DNA from: an uncultured Bacillota bacterium
Lineage (GTDB): Bacteria; Bacillota; JAAYKD01
Reading direction: 5' to 3'
DNA: 11,333 bases
Assembly (NCBI GenBank): GCA_937897315.1
Contig: CALCNS010000018.1
Span: forward strand, 1-11,333
This document shows positions 1 through 6,288 of this stretch, piece by piece (position 1 is the first letter of the stretch; each line of letters begins with the position of its first letter). The notes under the pieces were generated by a model, which saw only the letters and a list, made by a program, of their open reading frames with translations, did no database searches and was not told the origin of the DNA. The position numbers and the translations under genes were made by a program.

Positions 1-343
1 GGACGATTTTCACCTGATCTACTTTTAATGCTAAATAGTAGGGGCATAATTCTAGAGCCTCCAAGACAATTTGATTCGAATCAGTCACTATGCTGATTGG
101 TTTCATGCTTGGTATCCTAACAGGATATCCAAATACAGCTCCCACTTCGTAAGCAGCTCCCCAAATACTTAAGCAATCAGAGCGATTGGGGGTTAGGTCT
201 AGCTCAATTATAGAATCACCGGAGGGTAACGACTCTATTGAATCAATTTCGATACCGGAATCCGTTAATCTTTTGGCGATGACTTCGGCCGTTTCATTTA
301 AGTCCGGAATGAATTCTTTTAGCCAGCTATATAAAACTTTCAT
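1..343 (-). CDS. pheT: Phenylalanyl-tRNA synthetase beta subunit, N-terminal part (cut by window edge)
   Basis: PheT pairs with PheS as an (alpha-beta)2 enzyme that charges tRNA-Phe; the beta subunit normally carries tRNA contacts and Tyr-tRNA editing. The open frame begins MKVLYSWLKEFIP, the usual PheT N-terminal pattern, and has the family landmark ELDLTPNRSDCLS near residues 47-59, followed by the start of the B3/B4 region (LELCPYY near 98-104). In ordinary bacterial PheT this landmark lies near residue 160, because an EMAP-II-like OB-fold of about 110 residues is inserted in the B1 domain. Here that insert is absent with the frame intact. Two tandem ATGs exist (346 and 343). I chose 343 because it lies 7 bases from GGAGG, against 4 for the other. 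The Shine-Dalgarno overlaps the pheS stop, suggesting translational coupling. The 3' part, including the editing site, lies outside the window. Confidence 0.93.
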   Translation of the reverse strand, partial: MKVLYSWLKEFIPDLNETAEVIAKRLTDSGIEIDSIESLPSGDSIIELDLTPNRSDCLSIWGAAYEVGAVFGYPVRIPSMKPISIVTDSNQIVLEALELCPYYLALKVDQVKIV

Positions 344-354
344 CATCCCACCTC

Positions 355-1383
355 CTACATTTTGAATTGTGTTAAGAACTTCAAATCGTTTTGATACATG
401 TGTCTCATATCATCAATGGCAAACTTTAGCATAGCGATACGTTCCACACCCATACCAAAAGCCAATCCGCTGACTTCCTCAGGATCGTATCCACCCATTT
501 TTAAGACGTTGGGATGCACCATTCCGGCTCCCAGAATCTCAATCCAGCCGGAACCTTTGCATAAACGGCAGCCACTTCCACCACAAGCAAAACATGAAAT
601 ATCGACTTCTACACTGGGTTCCGTAAAGGGAAAGAAGGAAGGTCGCAGCCGAATCTCTCGATCGGGGCCAAACATTTGTCTTGCAAAAGACAGTAACAAT
701 CCTTTTAATGTCGCCATGGAAACCTCACGGTCTACCAGTAGCCCTTCCACTTGATGGAACATAGGGGTATGTGTTGCGTCTTCATCCCGACGATACACTT
801 TGCCCGGGACAATAATTTTGATGGGTACTTGTGGAGCCATGCTTTCCATGGTTCTGGCTTGCATCGGTGAAGTATGTGTTCTTAATAGGATATCTTCTGT
901 GATGTAAAAGGTATCTTGCATTTCACGAGCAGGATGATCCAAGGGAATATTGAGCGCTTGGAAATCATAATAATCCGTTTCAATTTCAGGTCCTTCTACC
1001 ACAGTGAAACCCAAATTGGTGAATATCTCTTTCACTTCACCAAGAATCATTGTGATGGGGTGCAAACTTCCTTTTTGGAGGGAGAATCCCGGCAAAGTGA
1101 TATCAATTTGCTCGGAACGGATTTTTTCTTCTTGCTCTTTCTGGCCTAATAACTGCTCTCGGAGCGTAATGGCTTCCTCCAAAGCGTCACGCACTTCGTT
1201 GGCAACTTGACCGAATTTCGGACGATCTTCTGCTGGCATTTTGCCCATTTGCCTCAGCAATAGAGTTAATTCTCCCTTCTTTCCTAAATACTGTACACGA
1301 ATCTCGTTTAAAAGCGCTGTCTGGTTCGCCTGCGATATAGCCTCCATGGCCACTGCTTTCAATTGTTGTAGTGTGTCCAACAT
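355..1383 (-). CDS. pheS: Phenylalanyl-tRNA synthetase alpha subunit
   Basis: This is the catalytic class II subunit of PheRS, which activates phenylalanine and transfers it to tRNA-Phe in the cytoplasm. The 342 residues match the usual Gram-positive length. The N-terminal coiled-coil arm spans about residues 1-90. Motif 2 lies near 195-213 ([18 protein letters not shown]) and motif 3 near 307-320 ([14 protein letters not shown]). A four-cysteine knuckle at residues 264, 267, 272 and 275 (CFAC then CRLC) is typical of the Gram-positive type. The ATG start has an AGGAGG site 7 bases upstream. It is the first gene behind the phenylalanine T-box leader and is followed by pheT only 11 bases after its stop. 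Nothing in the protein looks damaged. Confidence 0.98.
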   Translation of the reverse strand: MLDTLQQLKAVAMEAISQANQTALLNEIRVQYLGKKGELTLLLRQMGKMPAEDRPKFGQVANEVRDALEEAITLREQLLGQKEQEEKIRSEQIDITLPGFSLQKGSLHPITMILGEVKEIFTNLGFTVVEGPEIETDYYDFQALNIPLDHPAREMQDTFYITEDILLRTHTSPMQARTMESMAPQVPIKIIVPGKVYRRDEDATHTPMFHQVEGLLVDREVSMATLKGLLLSFARQMFGPDREIRLRPSFFPFTEPSVEVDISCFACGGSGCRLCKGSGWIEILGAGMVHPNVLKMGGYDPEEVSGLAFGMGVERIAMLKFAIDDMRHMYQNDLKFLTQFKM

Positions 1384-1408
1384 CTCGTTTCCTCCTCGTT
1401 TTGAATAT

Positions 1409-1443
1409 AAAAAAGAGACCTCTCCCCTAAGGGGCGAAGTCTC
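1409..1443 (-). terminator. Conditional intrinsic terminator of the pheS T-box leader
   Basis: On the minus strand a hairpin with outer arms GAGAC/GTCTC and inner arms CCCCT/GGGG is followed by six T (1409-1414). Its 5' arm contains CCCTT (1433-1429), which the antiterminator also uses, so the two folds exclude each other. It lies 25 bases upstream of the pheS ATG. Confidence 0.92.
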
Positions 1444-1650
1444 GCGGTACCACCCTTGATATGACTCTCCTTGAGAATCGTCTCATTTAGCGATAACGGT
1501 ACCACCGGCAATGCCTACCCCAATCATGGCTCAGCTTGCAGCTCTTCGGGTGAACTTCCCAACATGCCTTTCCAACATAGCTCTCAGTCCATGGCCATGC
1601 TTCCCTGTATGGAACTTTCATCGTGGTACTCTTCCGAGTCATTGCTTATA
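1409..1650 (-). promoter_or_regulatory. Phenylalanine-specific T-box riboswitch
   Basis: The leader senses uncharged tRNA-Phe and lets transcription continue into pheS-pheT. Seen in the sequence: a Stem I apex with CATGGC/GCTATG arms enclosing GGACTGAGA; a specifier TTC (Phe) at 1554-1552 followed by A; an F-box CCGTTA at 1499-1494; and the T-box. The antiterminator reads AAGGG (1457-1453), bulge TGGTACC (1452-1446), GCGA, loop GACT, TCGC, then CCCTT (1433-1429). The bulge has UGGU, which fits a tRNA ending in A73-CCA, as expected for tRNA-Phe. Specifier, bulge and downstream gene agree, so the amino-acid assignment is strong. The exact 5' end is inferred from the promoter. Confidence 0.95.
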
Positions 1651-1656
1651 TTAGAA

Positions 1657-1685
1657 ACTATAACATAGTTTTTTTGAGGATGCAA
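1657..1685 (-). promoter_or_regulatory. Sigma-A-type promoter for pheS-pheT
   Basis: A -35 element TTGCAT (1685-1680) and a -10 element TATAGT (1662-1657) are separated by 17 bases. This places the transcript start near 1650, just before T-box Stem I. The -35 element begins only 2 bases after the rlmP stop codon. Confidence 0.75.
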
Positions 1686-1687
1686 GT

Positions 1688-2476
1688 TCATTTTTTCTGC
1701 ATGGAATATAACAGGATCCCCGTTGCAACTCCTACATTTAAAGACTCTGCCGGACCCATCATAGGAATTTTCACTTTTCGATCAGCTTCTTGTAGCCAAA
1801 TATCGGAAACTCCCATACCCTCATTACCTACGACCAATGCCAGTGGTTGCTTTAACCAAGGTTGATCTGCTAATTCTTCCGCTTGATCTAATGCCGTAAC
1901 AACAATAGGTAGTTGTATCCTACGAAGATGGAATAGAATGTCTTCTGTAGACTGTGCTTCTATTAACTTCATATGAAAAAGCGTTCCGGCACTTGCCCGA
2001 ACGACTTTATCATTCCAAGGATCTCCATTACCGGGCAAAAATGCTACCGCATCAAACCCAAATGCGACTGCACTTCTGATTACAGTACCTATATTTCCCG
2101 GATCTTGCAGCCGATCCAGTATTACCACACGCATATCGGACTTTAACTCATTGATTGGTGTTGATTTCATAGCACAGACACCCAATAGACCTTGACTGGT
2201 CTCGATTTGACTAATTTTTTCCATGATTGCTTCCGAAACTTCAAAGAGTTTACAAGCACTCTCCCTCATTTTGTCAATAAAGCCCTTCATCCTCACATCC
2301 GCAAGTGCTTTAGGGGTATAACATAGAATGAGCAAGGAAGTCTGAGCGGTCAGCGCCATTTCGAGATTCCGAATTCCTTCAACAATAAAGTTGCATTGAG
2401 CTCTGCGCTCTTTTCTCTGTTGGAGCAGGCGAATTTCTTGGATTGTTTTATTTTGCATGGAGGTTATGGCTGACAT
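1688..2476 (-). CDS. rlmP: SpoU/TrmH-family RNA 2'-O-methyltransferase, probable 23S rRNA methyltransferase RlmP (YsgA)
   Basis: This is a SPOUT methyltransferase that uses S-adenosylmethionine to 2'-O-methylate RNA. All three SpoU motifs are present: motif 1 near residues 120-136 (LDRLQDPGNIGTVIRSA), motif 2 near 214-223 (ALVVGNEGMG) and motif 3 near 235-257 (VKIPMMGPAESLNVGVA), which builds the knotted cofactor site. The first 100 residues fit the L30e-like substrate-binding domain (NFIVEG near 29-34). The position directly before pheS-pheT and the 262-residue length match Bacillus YsgA, reported as RlmP, which modifies G2553 in the 23S A-loop. The exact target here is inferred from that synteny; another RlmB-like specificity is possible. 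AGGAGAG precedes the ATG by 4 bases. A second Met at codon 7 has no ribosome binding site. Its transcription is puzzling because a terminator ends 18 bases upstream. Confidence 0.9.
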   Translation of the reverse strand: MSAITSMQNKTIQEIRLLQQRKERRAQCNFIVEGIRNLEMALTAQTSLLILCYTPKALADVRMKGFIDKMRESACKLFEVSEAIMEKISQIETSQGLLGVCAMKSTPINELKSDMRVVILDRLQDPGNIGTVIRSAVAFGFDAVAFLPGNGDPWNDKVVRASAGTLFHMKLIEAQSTEDILFHLRRIQLPIVVTALDQAEELADQPWLKQPLALVVGNEGMGVSDIWLQEADRKVKIPMMGPAESLNVGVATGILLYSMQKK

Positions 2477-2494
2477 ACTTCTCTCCTGTCAAAG

Positions 2495-2530
2495 AAAAAA
2501 CCGCGATGTTCCCAGTTGAGGATGTCGCGG
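2495..2530 (-). terminator. Intrinsic terminator after rplT
   Basis: On the minus strand CCGCGA (2530-2525) and TCGCGG (2506-2501) form a perfect 6-bp stem around an 18-base loop with possible weak inner pairing, followed by six T (2500-2495). It ends the infC-rpmI-rplT transcript, at least in part, and lies 18 bases before the rlmP start codon. Confidence 0.8.
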
Positions 2531-2551
2531 TCTTTGAATCTGTGGATTCAA

Positions 2552-2908
2552 TTATTGATTTAATTGTGCTTTCGCAACTTCTACGAATTGAACAAATCCG
2601 TTCATATCACTGATCGCCAAATCGGCTAACATTTTACGGTTGACTTCCACATTGGCCTTCTTTAAACCAGCGATAAAGCGGCTGTACGATAAACCATTCA
2701 TGCGGGATGCAGCGTTAATACGTGCAATCCATAATTTGCGGAAATCGCGTTTGCGGTTGCGGCGGTCGCGACGAGCATAATACCCGGCTTTCATTACCGC
2801 TTGATTGGCTACTCTAAACTGTTTGCTCTTAGCACCTTTAAAACCGCGAGCTAATTTCAGGATTTTATTGTGTTTTCTGCGGGAAACCATTCCGCCTTTT
2901 ATTCTCAT
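2552..2908 (-). CDS. rplT: 50S ribosomal protein L20
   Basis: L20 binds 23S rRNA early in 50S assembly and in low-GC Gram-positives also represses its own operon by binding the infC leader. The 118 residues match the family length. The basic N-terminal tail ([20 protein letters not shown]) and the conserved [25 protein letters not shown] core, followed by [10 protein letters not shown], are clear, and [10 protein letters not shown] is in the C-terminal globular part that contacts RNA. AGGAGG lies 8 bases before the ATG. It is last in infC-rpmI-rplT, 29 bases after rpmI, and is followed by an intrinsic terminator. Confidence 0.98.
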   Translation of the reverse strand: MRIKGGMVSRRKHNKILKLARGFKGAKSKQFRVANQAVMKAGYYARRDRRNRKRDFRKLWIARINAASRMNGLSYSRFIAGLKKANVEVNRKMLADLAISDMNGFVQFVEVAKAQLNQ

Positions 2909-2937
2909 TGTAGTATCCTCCTTGTGACGCGCTTATC

Positions 2938-3135
2938 TTAGAGATAAGGGATTAATCGGCCAATACGGCGTTGTTCTGAAGCGGAAACCAAAGTTGTACC
3001 GCGCAATTGACGTTTTCTTTTTGCGCTTTTGCATAACGCTTTATGGCGATGATAAGCGTGTTTACGTGATACTAAACCAGTACCGGTTTTACCAAGGCGC
3101 TTAGCTGCACCTCTATGGGTTTTCATTTTAGGCAT
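2938..3135 (-). CDS. rpmI: 50S ribosomal protein L35
   Basis: This small, highly basic large-subunit protein has 65 residues, the usual size. The signature PKMKTHRGAAKRLGKTGTG at the N-terminus and the C-terminal SEQRRIGRLIPYL fit L35. AAGGAG lies 9 bases before the ATG, and the gene starts 30 bases after the infC stop. It sits in the standard infC-rpmI-rplT order, so it is probably co-transcribed and regulated by L20 through the upstream leader. Confidence 0.98.
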   Translation of the reverse strand: MPKMKTHRGAAKRLGKTGTGLVSRKHAYHRHKALCKSAKRKRQLRGTTLVSASEQRRIGRLIPYL

Positions 3136-3165
3136 GTTAATGAACTCCTTCCTAATCTTGAAGCA

Positions 3166-3675
3166 TTATTTTGGAGCAAGAATCATGATCATGTTTCGAC
3201 CTTCGATTTTTGCCGGTTTTTCAATCACGCCAAATTCGGAGACTCCTGCCGCTAATTTGTCTAATGCATCTTTTCCTAAATTGGCATGGGCGATTTCTCT
3301 ACCGCGGAAACGTACTGTTGCCTTCACTTTATCACCATCTTGAAGAAAACGAATTGACGCTTTGATCTTGGTATTCAAGTCGTGATCTTCTATAGTGGGT
3401 GTCACACGGACTTCCTTGATATTGATGACCTTCTGTTTTTTGCGAGCTTCCCGATCCTGTTTGCTTTGCTCATAACGGAACTTCCCATAATCCATAATAC
3501 GGCATACGGGTGGGTTCGCCTGAGGAGCAACTTTGACCAAATCCAAACCTCGCTCTTGAGCGATTCTTAATGCATCTCTTGCATTGAGAATTCCCAATTG
3601 CTCACCATTTTCATCAATGACACGGATTTCGCGGTTTCGAATTTCTTCATTAATTTGATGTCCCTTACTATTGAT
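3166..3675 (-). CDS. infC: Translation initiation factor IF-3, with apparent AUC start codon
   Basis: IF3 binds the 30S subunit, keeps it from joining 50S and rejects poor start codons or wrong initiator tRNA. The reading frame from ATC at 3675 gives 169 residues, close to the family norm. Its beginning (NSKGHQINEEIRNREIRVIDENGEQLG split over codons 2-28) aligns with Bacillus IF3 from its first residues. The N-domain continues with ANPPVCRIMDYGKFRYEQ, then a basic linker helix (REARKKQK) and the C-domain with VRVTPTIEDHDL and VKATVRFRGRE. No ATG, GTG or TTG is available early enough: the first TTG is codon 27, inside the N-domain, and an in-frame TAA lies two codons upstream of ATC. GGAGG sits 8 bases before ATC. 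A rare start codon is known for this gene because IF3 represses its own initiation there. Confidence 0.95.
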   Translation of the reverse strand: MNSKGHQINEEIRNREIRVIDENGEQLGILNARDALRIAQERGLDLVKVAPQANPPVCRIMDYGKFRYEQSKQDREARKKQKVINIKEVRVTPTIEDHDLNTKIKASIRFLQDGDKVKATVRFRGREIAHANLGKDALDKLAAGVSEFGVIEKPAKIEGRNMIMILAPK

Positions 3676-3688
3676 ACTTTACACCTCC
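3673..3688 (-). promoter_or_regulatory. infC ribosome binding site and AUC start
   Basis: GGAGG (3688-3684), TGTAAAGT (8-base spacer), then ATC (3675-3673). The in-frame TAA at 3681-3679 rules out an upstream start. This fits IF3 autoregulation through a non-canonical start codon. Confidence 0.85.
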
Positions 3689-3709
3689 AGTTCATACTAC
3701 CATCCATAG

Positions 3710-3736
3710 AAAAAGCGCGGGTGAAATCACCCGCGC
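3710..3736 (-). terminator. Leader terminator before infC
   Basis: A perfect 9-bp stem GCGCGGGTG/CACCCGCGC with an ATTT loop is followed by five T (3714-3710). It lies 34 bases before the infC start and belongs to the L20-type leader. Confidence 0.93.
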
Positions 3737-3823
3737 AGAAAATCTCCTCAAACTGATGAGAATTCCATATGAACCCGAACTAGTTCACTGTCGGGTGAGA
3801 AGCGGATGGCCTCTTCTTGATAC
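3710..3823 (-). promoter_or_regulatory. L20-type leader controlling infC-rpmI-rplT
   Basis: Upstream of infC lies a structured leader ending in the strong terminator. Seen: a hairpin ACCCGA (3796-3791) with TCGGGT (3778-3773), then the terminator. The overlapping segment TCACCCG (3798-3792) is also complementary to CGGGTGA (3733-3727) in the 5' arm of the terminator. That pairing would be an antiterminator that excludes both hairpins. In Bacillus, L20 binding to such a leader promotes termination, lowering L20, L35 and IF3 output. The family assignment rests on position, architecture and remembered similarity to the Rfam L20 leader, not on a covariance search. Confidence 0.82.
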
Positions 3824-3829
3824 TTTAGG

Positions 3830-3858
3830 ATTATAACAAAGAATCAAACTCTTGTCAA
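3830..3858 (-). promoter_or_regulatory. Consensus sigma-A promoter for infC-rpmI-rplT
   Basis: TTGACA (3858-3853) and TATAAT (3835-3830) are separated by exactly 17 bases, a perfect match to the housekeeping consensus. The start site would be near 3823. The -35 element begins 12 bases after the glyS stop codon. Confidence 0.95.
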
Positions 3859-3870
3859 GTTCCAGCTGGA

Positions 3871-5280
3871 CTAAAATGATATTTTTTCTTCTAGCCACGC
3901 CGACAATTGTGCTATGGGAATTCGAATTTGTTCCATCGAATCTCTCATTCGAACCGTTACGCACTCATCTTCTTGAGTTTGAAAATCAACGGTGATACAG
4001 AAAGGGGTTCCTGCTTCATCCCAACGTCGATATCGCTTACCTATACTACCAGCATCATCATACTCCACCTGACATTTTTTCTGCAATTGTTTGAATATTG
4101 CTTCTGCCTGATCCCCAAGCTTCTTGGAAAGAGGTAATATCGCTGCTTTAATCGGTGCCAATGCCGGGTGAAGACGTAAAACGACTCTAGTATCCCCTTC
4201 TGCCAAGGTTTCCTCTTCATACGCATCCAGTAAAAACATGAGAGCCAATCTTTCCACACTAACGGAAGGCTCAATACAATATGGCAAATACTTCTCGTTC
4301 GTTTCGGGATCTAACACTTGAAGATCGCGCCCTGAATGCTCCTGGTGAACTCGTAAATCATAATCCGTGCGATGCGCAATCCCCCAAAGTTCTCCCCAAC
4401 CGAAAGGAAACTCATATTCTACGTCTGTAGTTGCTTTCGCATAATGTGACAATTCTTCGGGGTCGTGATCACGTAAGCGGAGATTCTCGTCTTTAACACC
4501 CAATGAAAGCAAAAATTGATGAACGAAATTTCTCCAATAAAAGAACCATTTCATGTCTTCGCCATCTACATCTTGTCCAGGTTTACAGAAGAACTCCAAT
4601 TCCATCTGTTCAAATTCACGGGTTCGGAAGATGAAATTACCAGGTGTGATTTCGTTTCGGAAAGATTTTCCGATTTGGCCAATACCAAAGGGAGGTCTGC
4701 GACGTGTAGAGACCAAAACATTTTTAAAATTGACAAAAATACCTTGTGCTGTTTCCGGTCTCAGATACACCAATGCACTGCTGTCCTCTGTGACACCTTG
4801 ATGTGTTTTGAACATGAGATTAAATTGACGAATCTCCGTATAATCCAACGCGCCGCATTGGGGGCAACGAATGTTTTCACCCTCGATATATTGCTTCATT
4901 TGCTCGTTGGACCATCCATCCGCACTAAAATCCAACCCTTTGCGGTTCGCATGTTCTTCAATGAGTTTGTCTGCTCGGTATCTGCTTTTGCACTGACGGC
5001 AATCCATGAGCGGGTCTGAAAACCCTCCAACATGTCCAGATGCCACCCAAGTTTCCGGGTTCATAAGAATGCCAGCATCCATGCCGACATTGGCAGGAGT
5101 TTCCGTGACGAATTTTCTCCACCAAACTTTTTTAATATTGTTCTTTAATTCCACACCAAGTGGTCCATAGTCCCATGTATTCGCTAAGCCACCATAAATG
5201 TCGGAGCCCGGATAAACATATCCTCTGGTCTTGCACAGAGTGACCAATTTTTCCATATTCTTAGTACTCAATCGGTTCAT
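3871..5280 (-). CDS. glyS: Glycyl-tRNA synthetase, single-chain alpha2 type
   Basis: This class IIa enzyme charges tRNA-Gly as a homodimer; it is not the GlyQ/GlyS alpha-beta kind. The 469 residues fit the bacterial alpha2 length. Seen: [18 protein letters not shown] near residues 25-42; two CxxC pairs at 94/97 and 139/142, likely a zinc ribbon in the insertion; motif 2 with FRNEI near 207-211 and the [11 protein letters not shown] strand near 219-229; a motif 3 variant [10 protein letters not shown] near 337-346; and an anticodon-binding domain from about 366 with [16 protein letters not shown]. The end coordinate uses the ATG at 5280, but its AGGGGG site directly abuts it (zero spacing). 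A TTG at 5271 is 9 bases from that site and may be the true start, giving 466 residues. It starts 6 bases after the trpS stop and is probably read from the alaS transcript. Confidence 0.96.
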   Translation of the reverse strand: MNRLSTKNMEKLVTLCKTRGYVYPGSDIYGGLANTWDYGPLGVELKNNIKKVWWRKFVTETPANVGMDAGILMNPETWVASGHVGGFSDPLMDCRQCKSRYRADKLIEEHANRKGLDFSADGWSNEQMKQYIEGENIRCPQCGALDYTEIRQFNLMFKTHQGVTEDSSALVYLRPETAQGIFVNFKNVLVSTRRRPPFGIGQIGKSFRNEITPGNFIFRTREFEQMELEFFCKPGQDVDGEDMKWFFYWRNFVHQFLLSLGVKDENLRLRDHDPEELSHYAKATTDVEYEFPFGWGELWGIAHRTDYDLRVHQEHSGRDLQVLDPETNEKYLPYCIEPSVSVERLALMFLLDAYEEETLAEGDTRVVLRLHPALAPIKAAILPLSKKLGDQAEAIFKQLQKKCQVEYDDAGSIGKRYRRWDEAGTPFCITVDFQTQEDECVTVRMRDSMEQIRIPIAQLSAWLEEKISF

Positions 5281-5288
5281 CCCCCTTT
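5271..5288 (-). promoter_or_regulatory. Unusual glyS ribosome binding site that puts the start in question
   Basis: AAAGGGGG (5288-5281) is contiguous with the ATG at 5280 and overlaps the trpS stop TAA (5289-5287). With zero spacing the ATG would be a poor start; TTG at 5271-5269 has a 9-base spacing. The gene product is the same either way apart from three residues. Confidence 0.6.
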
Positions 5289-6288
5289 ATTTAAAATAGT
5301 TGATTTTCATGGCATCCCGAACTTCGGACATGGTTTGACGCGCCACCTCACAAGCTCTTTCGGTACCAGCAAGTAGAATCTCATCAATGAGGTTAGGGTT
5401 CTGTTGATATGCGACTCTTCTCTCTCGCATGGGTTCCAATAATTCGTTAATTTTCTGACTTAACCTTTTCTTGCAAGCTACACAGCCAATGCTTCCCGCA
5501 CGACAACGCAATTCAATATCGTTTGCTTCTTCTGAATTGAAAACTTTATGATATTCGAAGACCGTGCACACTTCAGGATGTCCGGGATCTGTGGCACGTA
5601 TTCTAGCTGGGTCTGTGACCGCAGTGCGAATGCGGTTTTCTACTTCTTTTGAACTGTCCGATAGAAAAATCGCATTGTCCAAGCTTTTAGACATCTTTGC
5701 TTTCCCATCAAGCCCAACCAATCGTCCAACTTTCCCAACTAAGGCTTCAGGAACGACAAGCACCGGTTGATACAGTTCATTAAATCTTCTGGCCACTTTG
5801 CGTGTGAATTCAATATGTGGAACTTGATCTTGCCCAACCGGTACCAAATCCGCTTTACAGAAAGTAATATCTGCTGCTTGAGATACCGGGTATCCCAAGA
5901 ATCCATAACTCATATCGGTATATCCATGTTGCTCCGCTTCGGTCTTTATGGTTGGATTGTGCCTGAGCACGTTGACGGAGACGAAATTGGAGTAAAATAC
6001 GGTCAATTCAGCAATCTGTGGCACCATAGATTGCACAAAAACGGTGGTTTGATTGGGATCCATCCCAATCGCCATGTAATCTTCTGTCACTTGCCGTACC
6101 GATTCAGCCAGCTTTTCCGGGTGCTCCCAATTGGTCGTTAATGCTTGCACATCTGCAACAATTAAGAAGGTATCGTAGTCCTCTTGTAATGCCACACGAT
6201 TGGCTAAAGAGCCGACATAATGCCCCAAATGCAATTTCCCGGTGGGACGATCTCCGGTCAGAATTCTTTTGCGAGGTTTCATCATCAT
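5287..6288 (-). CDS. trpS: Tryptophanyl-tRNA synthetase with a candidate iron-sulfur cysteine motif
   Basis: This class Ic enzyme charges tRNA-Trp as a homodimer. Rossmann-fold signatures are clear: TGDRPTGKLHLGHYVGS (HLGH at residues 20-23) and KAKMSKS (KMSKS at 198-202). Also seen are YPVSQAADI near 133-141 and VPVGQDQ near 149-155. The length of about 333 residues is normal. In the C-terminal anticodon region, cysteines 241, 262, 269 and 272 form C-x20-C-x6-C-x2-C, close to the C-x22-C-x6-C-x2-C of the Thermotoga maritima enzyme, which holds a [4Fe-4S] cluster. Three tandem ATGs begin the gene (6288, 6285, 6282); the third is best spaced (7 bases) from AAAGGAG, while the first overlaps the trmL stop as ATGA. 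No tryptophan T-box precedes it; it lies in the alaS operon. Confidence 0.97.
   Translation of the reverse strand: MMMKPRKRILTGDRPTGKLHLGHYVGSLANRVALQEDYDTFLIVADVQALTTNWEHPEKLAESVRQVTEDYMAIGMDPNQTTVFVQSMVPQIAELTVFYSNFVSVNVLRHNPTIKTEAEQHGYTDMSYGFLGYPVSQAADITFCKADLVPVGQDQVPHIEFTRKVARRFNELYQPVLVVPEALVGKVGRLVGLDGKAKMSKSLDNAIFLSDSSKEVENRIRTAVTDPARIRATDPGHPEVCTVFEYHKVFNSEEANDIELRCRAGSIGCVACKKRLSQKINELLEPMRERRVAYQQNPNLIDEILLAGTERACEVARQTMSEVRDAMKINYFK

Noticed and set aside
3166..3597. infC starting at TTG 3597 (143 residues)
   Set aside because: It would delete conserved IF3 N-domain residues, including the INEEIR segment, and has no ribosome binding site; the AUC start at 3675 fits better.
3570..3708. 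Small frame from ATG 3708 overlapping the infC start in another frame
   Set aside because: It has no ribosome binding site, its protein resembles nothing, and the infC frame explains the conservation. It might matter as a leader peptide, but nothing supports that.
3860..3873. Palindrome TCCAGCTGGA just upstream of the infC -35 element, as an operator or terminator
   Set aside because: Five base pairs with no loop cannot form a terminator hairpin, there is no T-run, and no second copy occurs near the other promoters.
4516..5019. A 167-codon plus-strand open frame opposite glyS
   Set aside because: It is fully antisense to a clearly conserved synthetase, shows no recognisable motif, and has no neighbours on its strand; it is a shadow frame.
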